This document shows, one piece after another, positions 8,867-20,118 of a stretch of DNA of 35,239 nt. A program made the position numbers and the translations under genes. The notes under the pieces are model-generated. The model saw only the letters and a list, made by a program, of their open reading frames with translations. It had not been told where the DNA came from and did no database searches. The stretch spans positions 1-35,239 of the forward strand of contig JAGRGG010000061.1 in assembly GCA_020445645.1 (NCBI GenBank), in the 5' to 3' direction. The stretch comes from Geminicoccaceae bacterium. GTDB lineage: Bacteria > Pseudomonadota > Alphaproteobacteria > Geminicoccales > Geminicoccaceae. The stretch's first letter is position 1. Every line of letters starts with the position of its first letter.

Positions 8867-11800
8867 CTACGCCGCCACCTTCGGCACGAGCCGCGACGCG
8901 ACCCCGACGGCGACGCTGAGCATGGCGAGGTCCGGCCGCTCCACCCCTTCGATCTCGCCGATGAGCCCCCTGTGGCGGTCGAGGCCGCGCACGTTGGCTT
9001 CGAGCCAGCGCTCGACGGCGGCCTGCGGCTCCGTCCCGCCGTTGGCACGGCCGAGCGCCGGTTCCGTCTCCAGGGCCTGGAGGGTGAGCCGCTGGAGCAC
9101 GCCGGCCAGCTCGTCCTCCAGGTTCGTGAGGACGAGGCGGTCCCAGCGGGAGCGAAGGGCGGCCCCGCCAAGGCGCCCGTGCAGCCAGCCGAGGCGGAGC
9201 ACGGCGTCGAGGGCGAAGTAGACCCTGGCGGCGGCGCGCAGCCGGTCCTCGCCGCCGCCGCCCGCGACGGCGACGAGGTCGCAGGCGGCGCGGGCGTAGG
9301 GCAGCCTCGCCACGGCGACGGCGGTGTCGTCCGGCACGCCGTCGGCCTTGAGCCCGGCGACCCGGCCTTGCAGCTCCTCGGCGTGGACGGGGGCGACGAG
9401 CCCCTCCAGCCCGGCCATCAGGAGCCGCACCTGGGGGGCGAAGCGGTCGACCGTCTCCCTGATGCTCAAGGGTCCCTGGACGTGGGCGAGGAACCAGCGG
9501 GTGCCGCCGACGAGGGTGGCGCGCGCCTCGTTGAGCATCGCCGTCTGCCGCTCCGCCGGCACCTCGCGGCCGAGCGCCTCGACCGCGTCGTAGACGGCGG
9601 GCAGGGCGAGGCTGTCGCGGGCGACGATGTAGGCGAGCGCGATGTCGGCGAGGTGGGCGCCGGTCTCGTCCTCGATCTCGGAGACGAAGACTTCAAGCCC
9701 CTTGTTGACCATGTCGTTGGCGACGATCGTCGCCACGATCTCGCGCCGGAGGCGGTGGGCGGCGATGCCGTCCGCGAAGCGTTCGCGCAAGGGGGTGGGG
9801 AAGTAGTCGGCCAAGTCCTCCAGGAAGAAGGGGCGGTCGGGCAGCTCGGTCTCGAGCAGGTCCGCGAACACGGTCATCTTCGCGTAGGCGAGGAGGACGG
9901 CGATCTCCGGCCGGGTCAGCCCCCGGCCCGCCGCCTGCCGCTCGGCCAGCGCGTCGTCCGACGGCAGGAGTTCGACCAGACGGTTGAGGCGCCCCCTCGC
10001 CTCCAGCTTGCGCATGAAGCGCAGGTGGGCGTCGGTGAGGGCGGTGCCCAGCGCCTCGCTCATCGAGAGCGCGATGTTCTGGAGCACGTTGTCGCGGAGA
10101 ACGAGCCCCGCCACCTCGTCGGTCATCGAGGCGAGGAGCCGGTCGCGCTGCTTCATCGTGAGGTCGCCGGCCGCGACGGCTTCGCCCAGCAGGATCTTGA
10201 TGTTGACCTCGTGGTCGGAGCAGTCGACGCCGGCCGAGTTGTCGATGAAGTCCGTGTTGATGCGCCCGCCCTTGAGCGCGTACTCGATACGCGCCCTTTG
10301 GGTGCAGCCGAGGTTGCCGCCCTCGCCCACGACCTTCGCCCCTATGTCGCGCCCGTCGATCCGCAGCACGTCGTTCGACCGGTCGGCGGCGTCGGCGTGG
10401 CTCTCGAAGCTCGCCTTGACGTAGGTGCCGATGCCGCCGTTCCACCACAGGTCGACCGGGGCCTTCAGGATCGCGTTGATCAGGTCGGCCGGCGGCAGCG
10501 CCTCCGCCTCGATGCCGAGCACCCGGCGCATCTCGGGCGAGACCGGGATCGACTTCAGGGTGCGGGGGTAGACCCCGCCGCCCTCGCTGATCTTCGCCTT
10601 GTCGTAGTCGGCCCAACTGGAGCGGGGCAGCGCGAAGAGGCGCTGCCGCTCCTCGAACGAGGCGGCGGGGTCGGGGTCGGGGTCCATGAAGACGTGGCGG
10701 TGGTCGAAGGCGGCGACGAGCTTGATCTCTTCGGAGAGCAGCATCCCGTTGCCGAACACGTCGCCCGACATGTCGCCGATGCCGACGCAGGTGAAGGGGT
10801 CGACCTGCGGGTCCATGCCGAGTTCGCGGAAGTGCCGCTTGACCGACTCCCAGGCCCCCTTCGCCGTGATGCCCATCCCCTTGTGGTCGTAGCCGGCCGA
10901 TCCCCCCGACGCGAAGGCGTCGTCGAGCCAGAAGCCGTAGGAACGGCTGACGCCGTTGGCGATGTCGGAGAAGGTGGCGGTGCCCTTGTCGGCGGCGACG
11001 ACGAGGTAGGGGTCGTCGTCGTCGTAGCGCATTACGTCGGGGGGCGGGACGACGCCGCCTTCCTTCCTGTTGTCGGTGATGTCGAGGAGGCCGCAGAGGA
11101 AGGTCTTGTAGCAGCGGATCGCTTCCTCGACCTGGGCGGCGCGGTCGCCGCCCTGGGGCGGGCGCTTGACGTAGAACCCGCCCTTGGCGCCCACGGGCAC
11201 GATGACGCTGTTCTTGACCATCTGCGCCTTGACCAGGCCCAGCACCTCGGTGCGGAAGTCCTCCCGGCGGTCGGACCAGCGCAGCCCGCCGCGCGCGACC
11301 CGGCCGCCCCTCAGATGCACGCCCTCGACGTAGGGGGCGTAGACGAAGATCTCGAAGAGCGGGCGGGGCAGGGGCATTCCCGGCACCTTCGCCGGGTCGA
11401 ACTTGCACGACAGGTAGTCCTTGCCCCCGCCCGTCGCCGGGTCCGTCTGGAAGGCGTTGGTGCGGAGCGTCGCCCGGATCAGCTCCAGATACAGGCGCAG
11501 GATCCGGTCCTCGTCGAGGCTGGCGACGCCGTCCAGCCCCGCCTCGATACGCTTTTCCTGGGCCTCGCAGGCGACCGCCCGGTCCTCCTGCAAGGCGGGA
11601 TCGAAGCGCAGGCGGAAGAGCGCCGCGAGGTCGCGGGCGATGGCCGGGTTGGCGACGAGCGTGCGCTCGATGTAGGCTTGGCTGAAGGTGGTGCCGACCT
11701 GGAGCGCGTACTTGCAGTAGGCACGGAGCACGACGACGTCGGAAACGTCGAGCCCGCCCGCGAGGACGAGGCGGTTGAAGCCGTCGTTCTCGGCGCCGCC

Positions 11801-13732
11801 CGACCAGATGCGGCTGAAGGTGTTCTGGAACTTCTCCTTGAGCGCGTCGACGTCGATGACCTCGCCCGTCTCGGCGGTCATGGCGAAGTCGTGCAGCCAG
11901 AACGTGTCGCCGCCCTTGGCCTCGATCCGGGACGGCACCTCGGCGAGCACGCGGAGCCCCATGTCCTCCAGGATCGGCAGCGCGTCCGAGAGGTGGACCG
12001 GCTGGTTCGGGCGGATGAGGCGGAAGCGGACGAGTTCCGGCCCGTCCTCGAGACGGCGGTAGAGCGACATGGCGAGGCGGTCGGCGTCGTTGCCGAGCGC
12101 GTCCATGTCGAGGATGTCGGGCACGGCGGCGCGGGCCGGCTGGCGCTCCTGGTAGCCGGCGGGGAAGGCCTGCCCGAAGCGGGCGAAGAGGCGGTTGCCC
12201 TCCTCCTCGCCCTCGGCGTCGTCGAGGGCCTGGCGCAGCCGGTCGGTCCACGAGGTCGCGGCCTCGCGCAGGCGGCGCTCGATCGCCTCGGCGTCGAGAC
12301 CATCCCTGATGCCGTCCGGGGTGCGGACGATGAACAGGATGCGGGCCAGCGTCGATTCGGCGAGCTGGGCCTGGAAGTCGCTCTCCTTGCTGCCGAGCGC
12401 GTCTTCCAGGATCTCCTGGAATCGCTGGCGCACGGTGGTGTTGTAGCGCTCGCGCGGGATGTAGACGAGGCAGGACACGAAGCGCTCGAAGGGGTCCCGG
12501 CGCAGGATGAGGCGGATCTGCTGGCGCTCCTGGAGGTGGAGGATCTCCATCGCCGTGCGCAGGAGCTCGCCCTCGCCGATCTGGAACAGCTCGTCGCGGG
12601 GGTAGGTCTCGAGGAGGTGGGCCAAGGCCTTGCCGTTGTGGCCGGAGCGGGTGAAGCCCGACGCCTGGACCACCTGCTCGACCTTGCGGCGCAGGAGGGG
12701 CACGTTGCGGATGCTCAAGGAGTAGGCGGTCGAGGTGAAGAGGCCCAGGAAACGGTGCTCGCCGACGACCTTGCCGTCCGCGCCGTAGCGCTTGACGCCG
12801 ATGAAGTCGAGATAGGCGCTGCGGTGGACGGTGCTGCGGGCGTTCGCCTTCGTGATGGCGAGCGGCGGCGAGGGCTCCTCCGCCCTGGCCCTGGCCGCGG
12901 GCGTCATCGCGGCGAAGCTGCGCGACGGCAGCCCCTCGTCGTAGGCGCGAAGGAGGCCGAGGCCGGAGCCCTTGATGCGGCGAAGGGACAGCCCCCCTTC
13001 GCCCCGCTCCAGATCGTAGCTCGAAAAGCCGAGGAAGGTGAAGTTGTCGTCGGCGAGCCAGCGGAGGAAAGCCTCCGACTCCTCCAGCTCGGCGGGGTCG
13101 ACGGCCCCCTTCGCGTGGGCGAGCCCGTCCAGCACCTCGCCGACCTTGGCGCGCATCTCGCGCCAGTCCTGGACGGCGTTGCGGACGTCGACGAGGCTTT
13201 TGGCGATGTCGGCCTCGACGGCGGCGAGCGTCTCCCCGTCGCTCTGGCGGTCGATCTCGACGTGCATGAAGCTCTCGTGGGGTGCCCCGTCGTCGCTGGC
13301 GGGCCCTACGTCCAAGAGCCGCCCCTCGGCGTCGCGCCGCACGGCCATGACCGGGTGGATGACGAGGTGGGTGCCGAGCCCGTGGCGGGCGAGCGCCATG
13401 CCGACGCTGTCGACGAGGAAGGGCATGTCGTCGTTGACGATCTCGACGATCGTGTGGGTCGACTGCCAGCCGTGCTGGCCGAGCTTCGGGTTGTAGACGC
13501 GGATGAGCGCCTCGCCCGGCCGGCGGCGCGCCCCGAAGCGGAGGTGGGCCAACGCCTCGCCGTAGAGGTCCAGGGGGTCGCAGCCCTCGATGTCGGCGGC
13601 GGCGACGCTGCCGTAGTAGAGGCGGGCGAAGCGCTCGGCGAGCGGCGCCTCCTCCGGCCCCAGCCGTTCGCGGATCGTCTCGCCCAGATGGTCGACGATC
13701 TCGTCTTTCCGTTCCTTGACGTGCGCTTGCAT
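8867..13732 (-). CDS. gdhB: NAD-dependent glutamate dehydrogenase, 180-kDa class
   Basis: A 1621-residue cytoplasmic enzyme that deaminates glutamate to 2-oxoglutarate with NAD, feeding carbon to the TCA cycle when amino acids are catabolised. It matches the large L-GDH180 family in length and order. A long N-terminal regulatory half contains ACT-like segments (THTIVEIVNDDMPFLVDSVG). The central catalytic domain shows VPVGAKGGFYVK, DKGTATFSDIANGVSR, SAGYDHKGMGITAKGAWES, GIGDMSGDVFGNG and VVGEGGNLGCTQRARIEYA. A helical C-terminal domain follows. The frame opens at ATG 13759, but ATG 13732 has GGGAGGG six bases upstream and is the better start. A perfect hairpin follows the stop. Start and stop are intact and no frameshift was seen. 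Confidence 0.96.
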   Translation of the reverse strand: MQAHVKERKDEIVDHLGETIRERLGPEEAPLAERFARLYYGSVAAADIEGCDPLDLYGEALAHLRFGARRRPGEALIRVYNPKLGQHGWQSTHTIVEIVNDDMPFLVDSVGMALARHGLGTHLVIHPVMAVRRDAEGRLLDVGPASDDGAPHESFMHVEIDRQSDGETLAAVEADIAKSLVDVRNAVQDWREMRAKVGEVLDGLAHAKGAVDPAELEESEAFLRWLADDNFTFLGFSSYDLERGEGGLSLRRIKGSGLGLLRAYDEGLPSRSFAAMTPAARARAEEPSPPLAITKANARSTVHRSAYLDFIGVKRYGADGKVVGEHRFLGLFTSTAYSLSIRNVPLLRRKVEQVVQASGFTRSGHNGKALAHLLETYPRDELFQIGEGELLRTAMEILHLQERQQIRLILRRDPFERFVSCLVYIPRERYNTTVRQRFQEILEDALGSKESDFQAQLAESTLARILFIVRTPDGIRDGLDAEAIERRLREAATSWTDRLRQALDDAEGEEEGNRLFARFGQAFPAGYQERQPARAAVPDILDMDALGNDADRLAMSLYRRLEDGPELVRFRLIRPNQPVHLSDALPILEDMGLRVLAEVPSRIEAKGGDTFWLHDFAMTAETGEVIDVDALKEKFQNTFSRIWSGGAENDGFNRLVLAGGLDVSDVVVLRAYCKYALQVGTTFSQAYIERTLVANPAIARDLAALFRLRFDPALQEDRAVACEAQEKRIEAGLDGVASLDEDRILRLYLELIRATLRTNAFQTDPATGGGKDYLSCKFDPAKVPGMPLPRPLFEIFVYAPYVEGVHLRGGRVARGGLRWSDRREDFRTEVLGLVKAQMVKNSVIVPVGAKGGFYVKRPPQGGDRAAQVEEAIRCYKTFLCGLLDITDNRKEGGVVPPPDVMRYDDDDPYLVVAADKGTATFSDIANGVSRSYGFWLDDAFASGGSAGYDHKGMGITAKGAWESVKRHFRELGMDPQVDPFTCVGIGDMSGDVFGNGMLLSEEIKLVAAFDHRHVFMDPDPDPAASFEERQRLFALPRSSWADYDKAKISEGGGVYPRTLKSIPVSPEMRRVLGIEAEALPPADLINAILKAPVDLWWNGGIGTYVKASFESHADAADRSNDVLRIDGRDIGAKVVGEGGNLGCTQRARIEYALKGGRINTDFIDNSAGVDCSDHEVNIKILLGEAVAAGDLTMKQRDRLLASMTDEVAGLVLRDNVLQNIALSMSEALGTALTDAHLRFMRKLEARGRLNRLVELLPSDDALAERQAAGRGLTRPEIAVLLAYAKMTVFADLLETELPDRPFFLEDLADYFPTPLRERFADGIAAHRLRREIVATIVANDMVNKGLEVFVSEIEDETGAHLADIALAYIVARDSLALPAVYDAVEALGREVPAERQTAMLNEARATLVGGTRWFLAHVQGPLSIRETVDRFAPQVRLLMAGLEGLVAPVHAEELQGRVAGLKADGVPDDTAVAVARLPYARAACDLVAVAGGGGEDRLRAAARVYFALDAVLRLGWLHGRLGGAALRSRWDRLVLTNLEDELAGVLQRLTLQALETEPALGRANGGTEPQAAVERWLEANVRGLDRHRGLIGEIEGVERPDLAMLSVAVGVASRLVPKVAA

Positions 13733-13871
13733 CCGAAGCCCTCCCCTTGGCGGCTTCATGAAACCACAGCCGCCCGCCCGCGTGAAGCCCGCTGCTGCAA
13801 CCCCGGCGCAAGCCTGCGCGCCCTTGCCGAGGCCGGGGGTTCCCTGCTAGACCGTCCCCGCCGCACCGCAC

Positions 13872-13947
13872 GGCCCCGTAGCTCAGTGGATAGAGCGCGT
13901 GCCTCCGGAGCACGAGGTCACAGGTTCGAATCCTGTCGGGGTCGCCA
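13872..13947 (+). tRNA. tRNA-Arg (anticodon CCG)
   Basis: A complete cloverleaf of 76 bases including an encoded CCA. The acceptor stem GGCCCCG pairs with CGGGGTC, allowing one G-T pair. The D-arm is GCTC...GAGC. The anticodon arm CGTGC-CTCCGGA-GCACG carries CCG. The T-arm ACAGG-TTCGAAT-CCTGT is canonical, with G as discriminator. It reads CGG arginine codons, which are frequent in this genome. It stands alone, and its 3' end borders an AT-rich stretch that resembles an integration site. Confidence 0.97.
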
Positions 13948-14006
13948 AGCTTTTCAGTCGCTTAAGCTGATTGCTGCTTCCCAATTTTATGACTTCTTGA
14001 CATATT

Positions 14007-14025
14007 TGGGAGCACTCTGCGAGCA
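14007..14025 (+). repeat. paired octamer repeat downstream of tRNA-Arg(CCG)
   Basis: TGGGAGCA (14007-14014) and TGCGAGCA (14018-14025) lie 11 bp apart start to start and begin 60 bp after the tRNA CCA. The arrangement is nearly identical to that behind the tRNA-Arg(ACG) fragment at 16936-16954, where both octamers are TGTGAGCA. Such repeats next to a tRNA 3' end resemble arm-type sites of tyrosine recombinases. The sequence from 13948 to 14071 is AT-rich and codes for nothing I can support. Confidence 0.5.
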
Positions 14026-14071
14026 GGTTATCCTTGATCAACGCTAGGCCCATCATCCCTTTTGCCGTCAA

Positions 14072-15328
14072 TCACGCCCGCACCCTCGGCACCTCCTTGA
14101 GCCTCGTCGTGTAGGCGGGGCTCCTGTGGGCGGCGCGAGGGCTCCAGGCGGCCCCGAAGCCCATGCTTGCCACGCGGACGGTGCCCCGCCCATACCTCGC
14201 GTTGATCGCGTCCACGGCCCGCATGAGCGCGTCCGAGCGCGGGCGGGCGAAGAGGTCGAGCGGCGCCTGTCCCGCCAAGCGCAGGTCGTCGAGGATCACT
14301 CCCGCCTTGGCGTAGGCGAAGCCCTGGCGGTAGGCCGCCTCGACGCAGCGTCCGGCGGCGGCGGCGAGGTCGCGGGCGTCCGCCGTCATCGGCACGAGGC
14401 GGGCTGTGCGGCTGCCGTGGTGCTGCGGCCCTTGCCGGTGCCGGTCGGTGTGGAGGAAGGCGGTGAGCTGCCCGGCGATAAGCCCCTGCGCCCGCAGCTT
14501 CTCGCCCGCCTTGGTGGCGAACGCGGCGACCGCCCCGACGACGGGGGCGAGGTCGTGGAGGGGCTGCCCGAAGGAGCGGGTGACGGCCACGCCCTGGCGC
14601 GCCGCTGGCAAGAGGTCGAGGTCGAGGCAGGCAAGGCCGCGCAGTTCGGCCGCGACCCGCTCCAGGACCACCGTGCCGAGGCGTCTTGCGTGCTTCGGGT
14701 CCAGCGCCGCGAGGCCGCCCGCCGTCGTGACGCCGACGCCTTCGAGCTTCCGCCGCGTCGCCGGGCCGACGCCCCACACGTCCCCCACCGGGAGTGCCCG
14801 CAGCACCGCGCACCGCACGCGCTCATCCGTCAGGTCGCACACGCCGCCGAACGCCGGGTTCTTCTTGGCGACGGCGTTGCCGAGCTTGGCCAGCGTCTTC
14901 GTGGGGCCGAGGCCGACGCAGGTGGGGATGCCGGTCCAGCGCCGCACCGTCGCGCGCAGGTCCTGCGCGTAGGCCCAGAGGTCGCGCCCGTCGAAGCCCG
15001 CGAGGTCGAGGAAGGTCTCGTCGATCGAGTAGGCTTCGACGGCCGGGCTGAAGCCCGCCAGTGCCTCGTTCACCCGCCGGCTCATGTCGCCGTAGAGGGG
15101 GTAGTTCGAGGACAGGACCCGAATGCCGTGGCGGCGGACGAGGGGGCGGAGCCTGAAGGTGGGCTCGCCCATGCCGACGCCGAGCGCCTTGGCCTCGGCG
15201 CTCCTGGAGATGGCGCAGCCGTCGTTGTTGGAGAGGACGAGGACCGGCATACCCGCGAGCCTGCGGTCGAAGACGCGCTCGCAGGAGACGTAGAAGTCGT
15301 TGCCGTCGATGAGCGCGACCGGCGGCAC
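14072..15328 (-). CDS. umuC: DNA polymerase V catalytic subunit UmuC
   Basis: A 418-residue Y-family translesion polymerase, active with cleaved UmuD in SOS mutagenesis. The palm motifs ALIDGNDFYVSCERVF (Asp8) and SIDETFLDL (Asp103, Glu104) supply the catalytic metals. VLSNNDGCAISRSAEAK and SSNYPLYGDMSRRV are characteristic of UmuC. Helix-hairpin-helix and little-finger regions follow, and the C-terminus is a DUF4113-type tail (DAINARYGRGTVRVASMG). The start is GTG 15328, four bases after the umuD stop, so the two genes are translationally coupled. It is controlled by the SOS box upstream of umuD. Confidence 0.95.
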   Translation of the reverse strand: MPPVALIDGNDFYVSCERVFDRRLAGMPVLVLSNNDGCAISRSAEAKALGVGMGEPTFRLRPLVRRHGIRVLSSNYPLYGDMSRRVNEALAGFSPAVEAYSIDETFLDLAGFDGRDLWAYAQDLRATVRRWTGIPTCVGLGPTKTLAKLGNAVAKKNPAFGGVCDLTDERVRCAVLRALPVGDVWGVGPATRRKLEGVGVTTAGGLAALDPKHARRLGTVVLERVAAELRGLACLDLDLLPAARQGVAVTRSFGQPLHDLAPVVGAVAAFATKAGEKLRAQGLIAGQLTAFLHTDRHRQGPQHHGSRTARLVPMTADARDLAAAAGRCVEAAYRQGFAYAKAGVILDDLRLAGQAPLDLFARPRSDALMRAVDAINARYGRGTVRVASMGFGAAWSPRAAHRSPAYTTRLKEVPRVRA

Positions 15329-15332
15329 CGCT

Positions 15333-15752
15333 TCAGGCGAGCCTTCGCACGCAGCCGACGACGACGCCCCACAGCTCGCAGTCCTCGAGGCACGGGATCG
15401 GCTTCAGCTCGGGGCGGGACTTGTTCTCGGGGCACAGCCAGTGCCGCCCGTCCCTGTCGCGCACGAGGCGCTTGATCGTGAACTCGCCGAGCTGCACGGC
15501 GATGACGATCCGGCCGGGGGCGGGCTCCTCCGCCTTGTCGATGACGACGAGGTCGCCGCTCAGGATGCCCGCGTCCCTCATGCTGTCGCCGTCCACCTGC
15601 ATGACGAAGGTCGCGGCCGGGCGGCGGACGAGGTAGCCGTGCAGGTCGAGGCCGTCCTCCAGGTCGTCGTCGGCGGGGCTGGGGAAGCCGGCGGGCGCGC
15701 GCAAGGAAGGGCGGACGAGAAGGCAGGGCGCGTCCGCGAGCGGCACGGGCAC
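15333..15752 (-). CDS. umuD: UmuD-type S24 autoprotease, polymerase V accessory subunit
   Basis: The RecA-stimulated self-cleaving subunit of polymerase V. Cleavage should fall at Ala21-Gly22 in RAPAGFPSPADD (E. coli cuts Cys24-Gly25 before the same FPSPA motif). Catalytic Ser57 (GDSMRDAG) and Lys94 (FTIKRL) are present. The first canonical start is GTG 15752, giving 139 residues, but it has no ribosome-binding site. A perfect AAGGAGG at 15798-15804 lies in front of an in-frame ATC (15789-15791), which would give 152 residues; the start is therefore uncertain. The gene sits directly behind a LexA-type box and is followed four bases later by umuC. Confidence 0.92.
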   Translation of the reverse strand: MPVPLADAPCLLVRPSLRAPAGFPSPADDDLEDGLDLHGYLVRRPAATFVMQVDGDSMRDAGILSGDLVVIDKAEEPAPGRIVIAVQLGEFTIKRLVRDRDGRHWLCPENKSRPELKPIPCLEDCELWGVVVGCVRRLA

Positions 15753-15807
15753 GGGGTGCAGGGGCCGGTACGGCGGCGGGGCGCTGCGGATGGTCGGCCT
15801 CCTTCGT

Positions 15808-15822
15808 GTTCATGATATGTTC
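15808..15822 (-). promoter_or_regulatory. LexA (SOS) operator of umuDC
   Basis: GTTC-ATGATAT-GTTC on the plus strand matches the alphaproteobacterial LexA box GTTC-N7-GTTC exactly; read towards umuD it is GAAC-N7-GAAC. The spacer supplies TATCAT as a likely -10 element for umuD, with GTTTAC 16 bases further upstream as -35. LexA bound here would therefore cover the promoter. Confidence 0.88.
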
Positions 15823-15919
15823 CGATACGTGAGGTAAACCGAACGCGACGGCCCATGCAAGCCCGCTTTGCAGGTCAGGCTTAAGCGGGCGTTAACCAAG
15901 CCTCCCGCAAGATGCCTTC

Positions 15920-16135
15920 ATGGCGATGGCGGACGAGGACATCTTGCAAGTGCTGGCGGATCGGGCGGTGACGCTCGAACGCCTGCTGGAGCGCCATCTC
16001 GGCTTCGACCTCCTCGCCCGCTTCGAGGCCCTTCTCGATGACGGGATCGCCGTCCGCGACGAGGCCGGCGACCTGTTGCGCCGGATGGAGGGCACCATCA
16101 TGGACCTCGAAGACGACGCGCGGATCGCCGCGTGA
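15920..16135 (+). CDS. small helical hypothetical protein (71 aa)
   Basis: A 71-residue acidic protein, mostly heptad-like (ILQVLADRAVTLERLLERHL, then DEAGDLLRRMEGTIMDLEDD). It is probably a short coiled coil; no family is recognised. ATG 15920 or the next ATG at 15926 could be the start, as neither has a strong ribosome-binding site. It is divergent from umuD, with 97 bases between the SOS box and its start, and lies in the short segment between the two tRNA-linked sites. Confidence 0.55.
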   Translation: MAMADEDILQVLADRAVTLERLLERHLGFDLLARFEALLDDGIAVRDEAGDLLRRMEGTIMDLEDDARIAA

Positions 16136-16287
16136 GCCGTTCCGGTCGCCGCCCGTCGCATCGGCCGTCCATCGGCGGGCGCGAGCCACGCCCGCCGGCG
16201 CTTCGCCGTTAACCTTTCGTCAACCAACCGCTGTCATTCCTCCTCGGGCAGGGAGGGGTTGGCCCGCCCGTTCTTCCAGGAGGCGTC

Positions 16288-16659
16288 ATGGCGCGGTTGG
16301 CTTTCGGTCCGACGATGCGGTTCGGTATCGTCCTGTCTGCGCTGCTCGTACCCCTCGCCGCCTCCGCCGGGGAGATGCCGCCCGACGACGGCGTGATCGA
16401 GCGCCTCGTCGCACCGGAAGGGGAAGCGGCCCCGCTGGCGCCGAGCCTTTCGCCCGCCGCCCGGCGGCGCCTGAAGATGGATGTGACGGAACTGGCGGCG
16501 GCCGCGCTCGCGGCCGACAGCCCGCAGGTCGACATCGCCCTCGACCGCTGCCTGACGGACAGCCGGGCGAGCCTCGACCAAGGCCGGACGCAGCCGCTCA
16601 TCGCCTGCTTCAAGTCGGCAGTGGACGGACTGCGAGAAGGGTCGGACAGTACTTCCTGA
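16288..16659 (+). CDS. small exported hypothetical protein (123 aa)
   Basis: A 123-residue protein with a Sec-type signal peptide: a short basic start, then a hydrophobic core in MRFGIVLSALLVPLAASA with a likely cut after ASA, before GEMPPDDG. The mature part of about 95 residues has two cysteines (DRCLTD and IACFKS) that could form a disulphide in the periplasm. AGGAGG (16278-16283) lies four bases before ATG 16288, which fixes the start. An internal Met ten codons on also fits the signal peptide. No family is recognised. Confidence 0.72.
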   Translation: MARLAFGPTMRFGIVLSALLVPLAASAGEMPPDDGVIERLVAPEGEAAPLAPSLSPAARRRLKMDVTELAAAALAADSPQVDIALDRCLTDSRASLDQGRTQPLIACFKSAVDGLREGSDSTS

Positions 16660-16668
16660 CGACAGGCC

Positions 16669-16839
16669 CTAGCGCGCGTCACTCTGCAAGCGCGCTTCCT
16701 TGAAGATCCGGCGAGCGAGCAGGTCCGCCATCACGGCACGGGTTTCGGGTTCGGCGCCGAGCCACGTCATGATGTCGAGGTCGCGGCGCATCTCGGTCGA
16801 GCGGCGGATGGTCTCGGACAGGACTGCCTGCGCTACGGA
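16669..16839 (-). pseudogene. 3' remnant of an unidentified gene cut at the tRNA fragment
   Basis: The minus strand encodes 56 residues with strong coding character, including LSETIRRSTEMRRDLDIMTW, LGAEPETRAVMADLLARRIF and KEARLQSDAR, then TAG. The frame is closed upstream by a TGA lying inside the tRNA-Arg(ACG) fragment, and there is no ribosome-binding site. The start of the gene therefore appears to have been replaced when the tRNA fragment was brought in. A 39-residue product from an internal ATG is possible but unlikely. The family is not recognised. Confidence 0.55.
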
Positions 16840-16877
16840 TCAGAAGGTTGGAGGTTCGAGTCCTTCTGGAAGTGCCA
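16833..16877 (+). other. 3' half of tRNA-Arg(ACG), likely integration-site duplicate
   Basis: The sequence begins in the anticodon loop (CTACGGA, anticodon ACG). It continues through the 3' anticodon stem TCAGA, the variable loop, the T-arm GGAGG-TTCGAGT-CCTTC, the acceptor strand TGGAAGT, the discriminator G and CCA. The expected 5' half (acceptor ACTTCCA and the D-arm) is absent upstream, where a coding remnant is found instead. Elements that integrate into tRNA genes leave such a 3' duplicate at one end. It is not an identical copy of the tRNA-Arg(CCG) end at 13947, so its intact partner lies outside the window. Confidence 0.75.
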
Positions 16878-16903
16878 AGCCTTTCAATAGGTTAGCTCGT
16901 CTT

Positions 16904-16954
16904 TGCTCACAGGCTCTACCGTTAACTCCGGTTCTTGTGAGCATCCTGTGAGCA
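16904..16954 (+). repeat. TGTGAGCA repeats beside the tRNA fragment
   Basis: Two identical direct octamers TGTGAGCA (16936-16943 and 16947-16954), 11 bp apart, plus one inverted copy TGCTCACA (16904-16911). They begin 59 bp after the CCA of the tRNA fragment for the direct pair, and 27 bp after it for the inverted one. Position and spacing match the pair at 14007-14025, suggesting binding sites of the same integrase class or its directionality factor. Confidence 0.55.
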
Positions 16955-16986
16955 GATTTCCCGCCCTCGCATTGGTCCCTTGAGCA

Positions 16987-20118
<3,132 letters not shown>

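Noticed and set aside
8750-14047. 1765-codon plus-strand open frame opposite the NAD-GDH gene
   Set aside because: It mirrors a well-conserved enzyme gene on the other strand, is dominated by Val/Asp/Glu/Gly/Ala as expected of GC-biased antisense, spans the tRNA and has no motifs.
13883-14071. 62-codon minus-strand frame over tRNA-Arg(CCG), containing TPTGFEPVTSC
   Set aside because: This peptide is the familiar false translation of a tRNA antisense strand.
13872-16877. A single 3-kb integrative element bounded by tRNA-Arg(CCG) and the tRNA-Arg(ACG) fragment
   Set aside because: The two tRNA 3' ends differ at many positions, so they cannot be direct-repeat copies of one attachment site; the geometry is similar but the events were probably separate.
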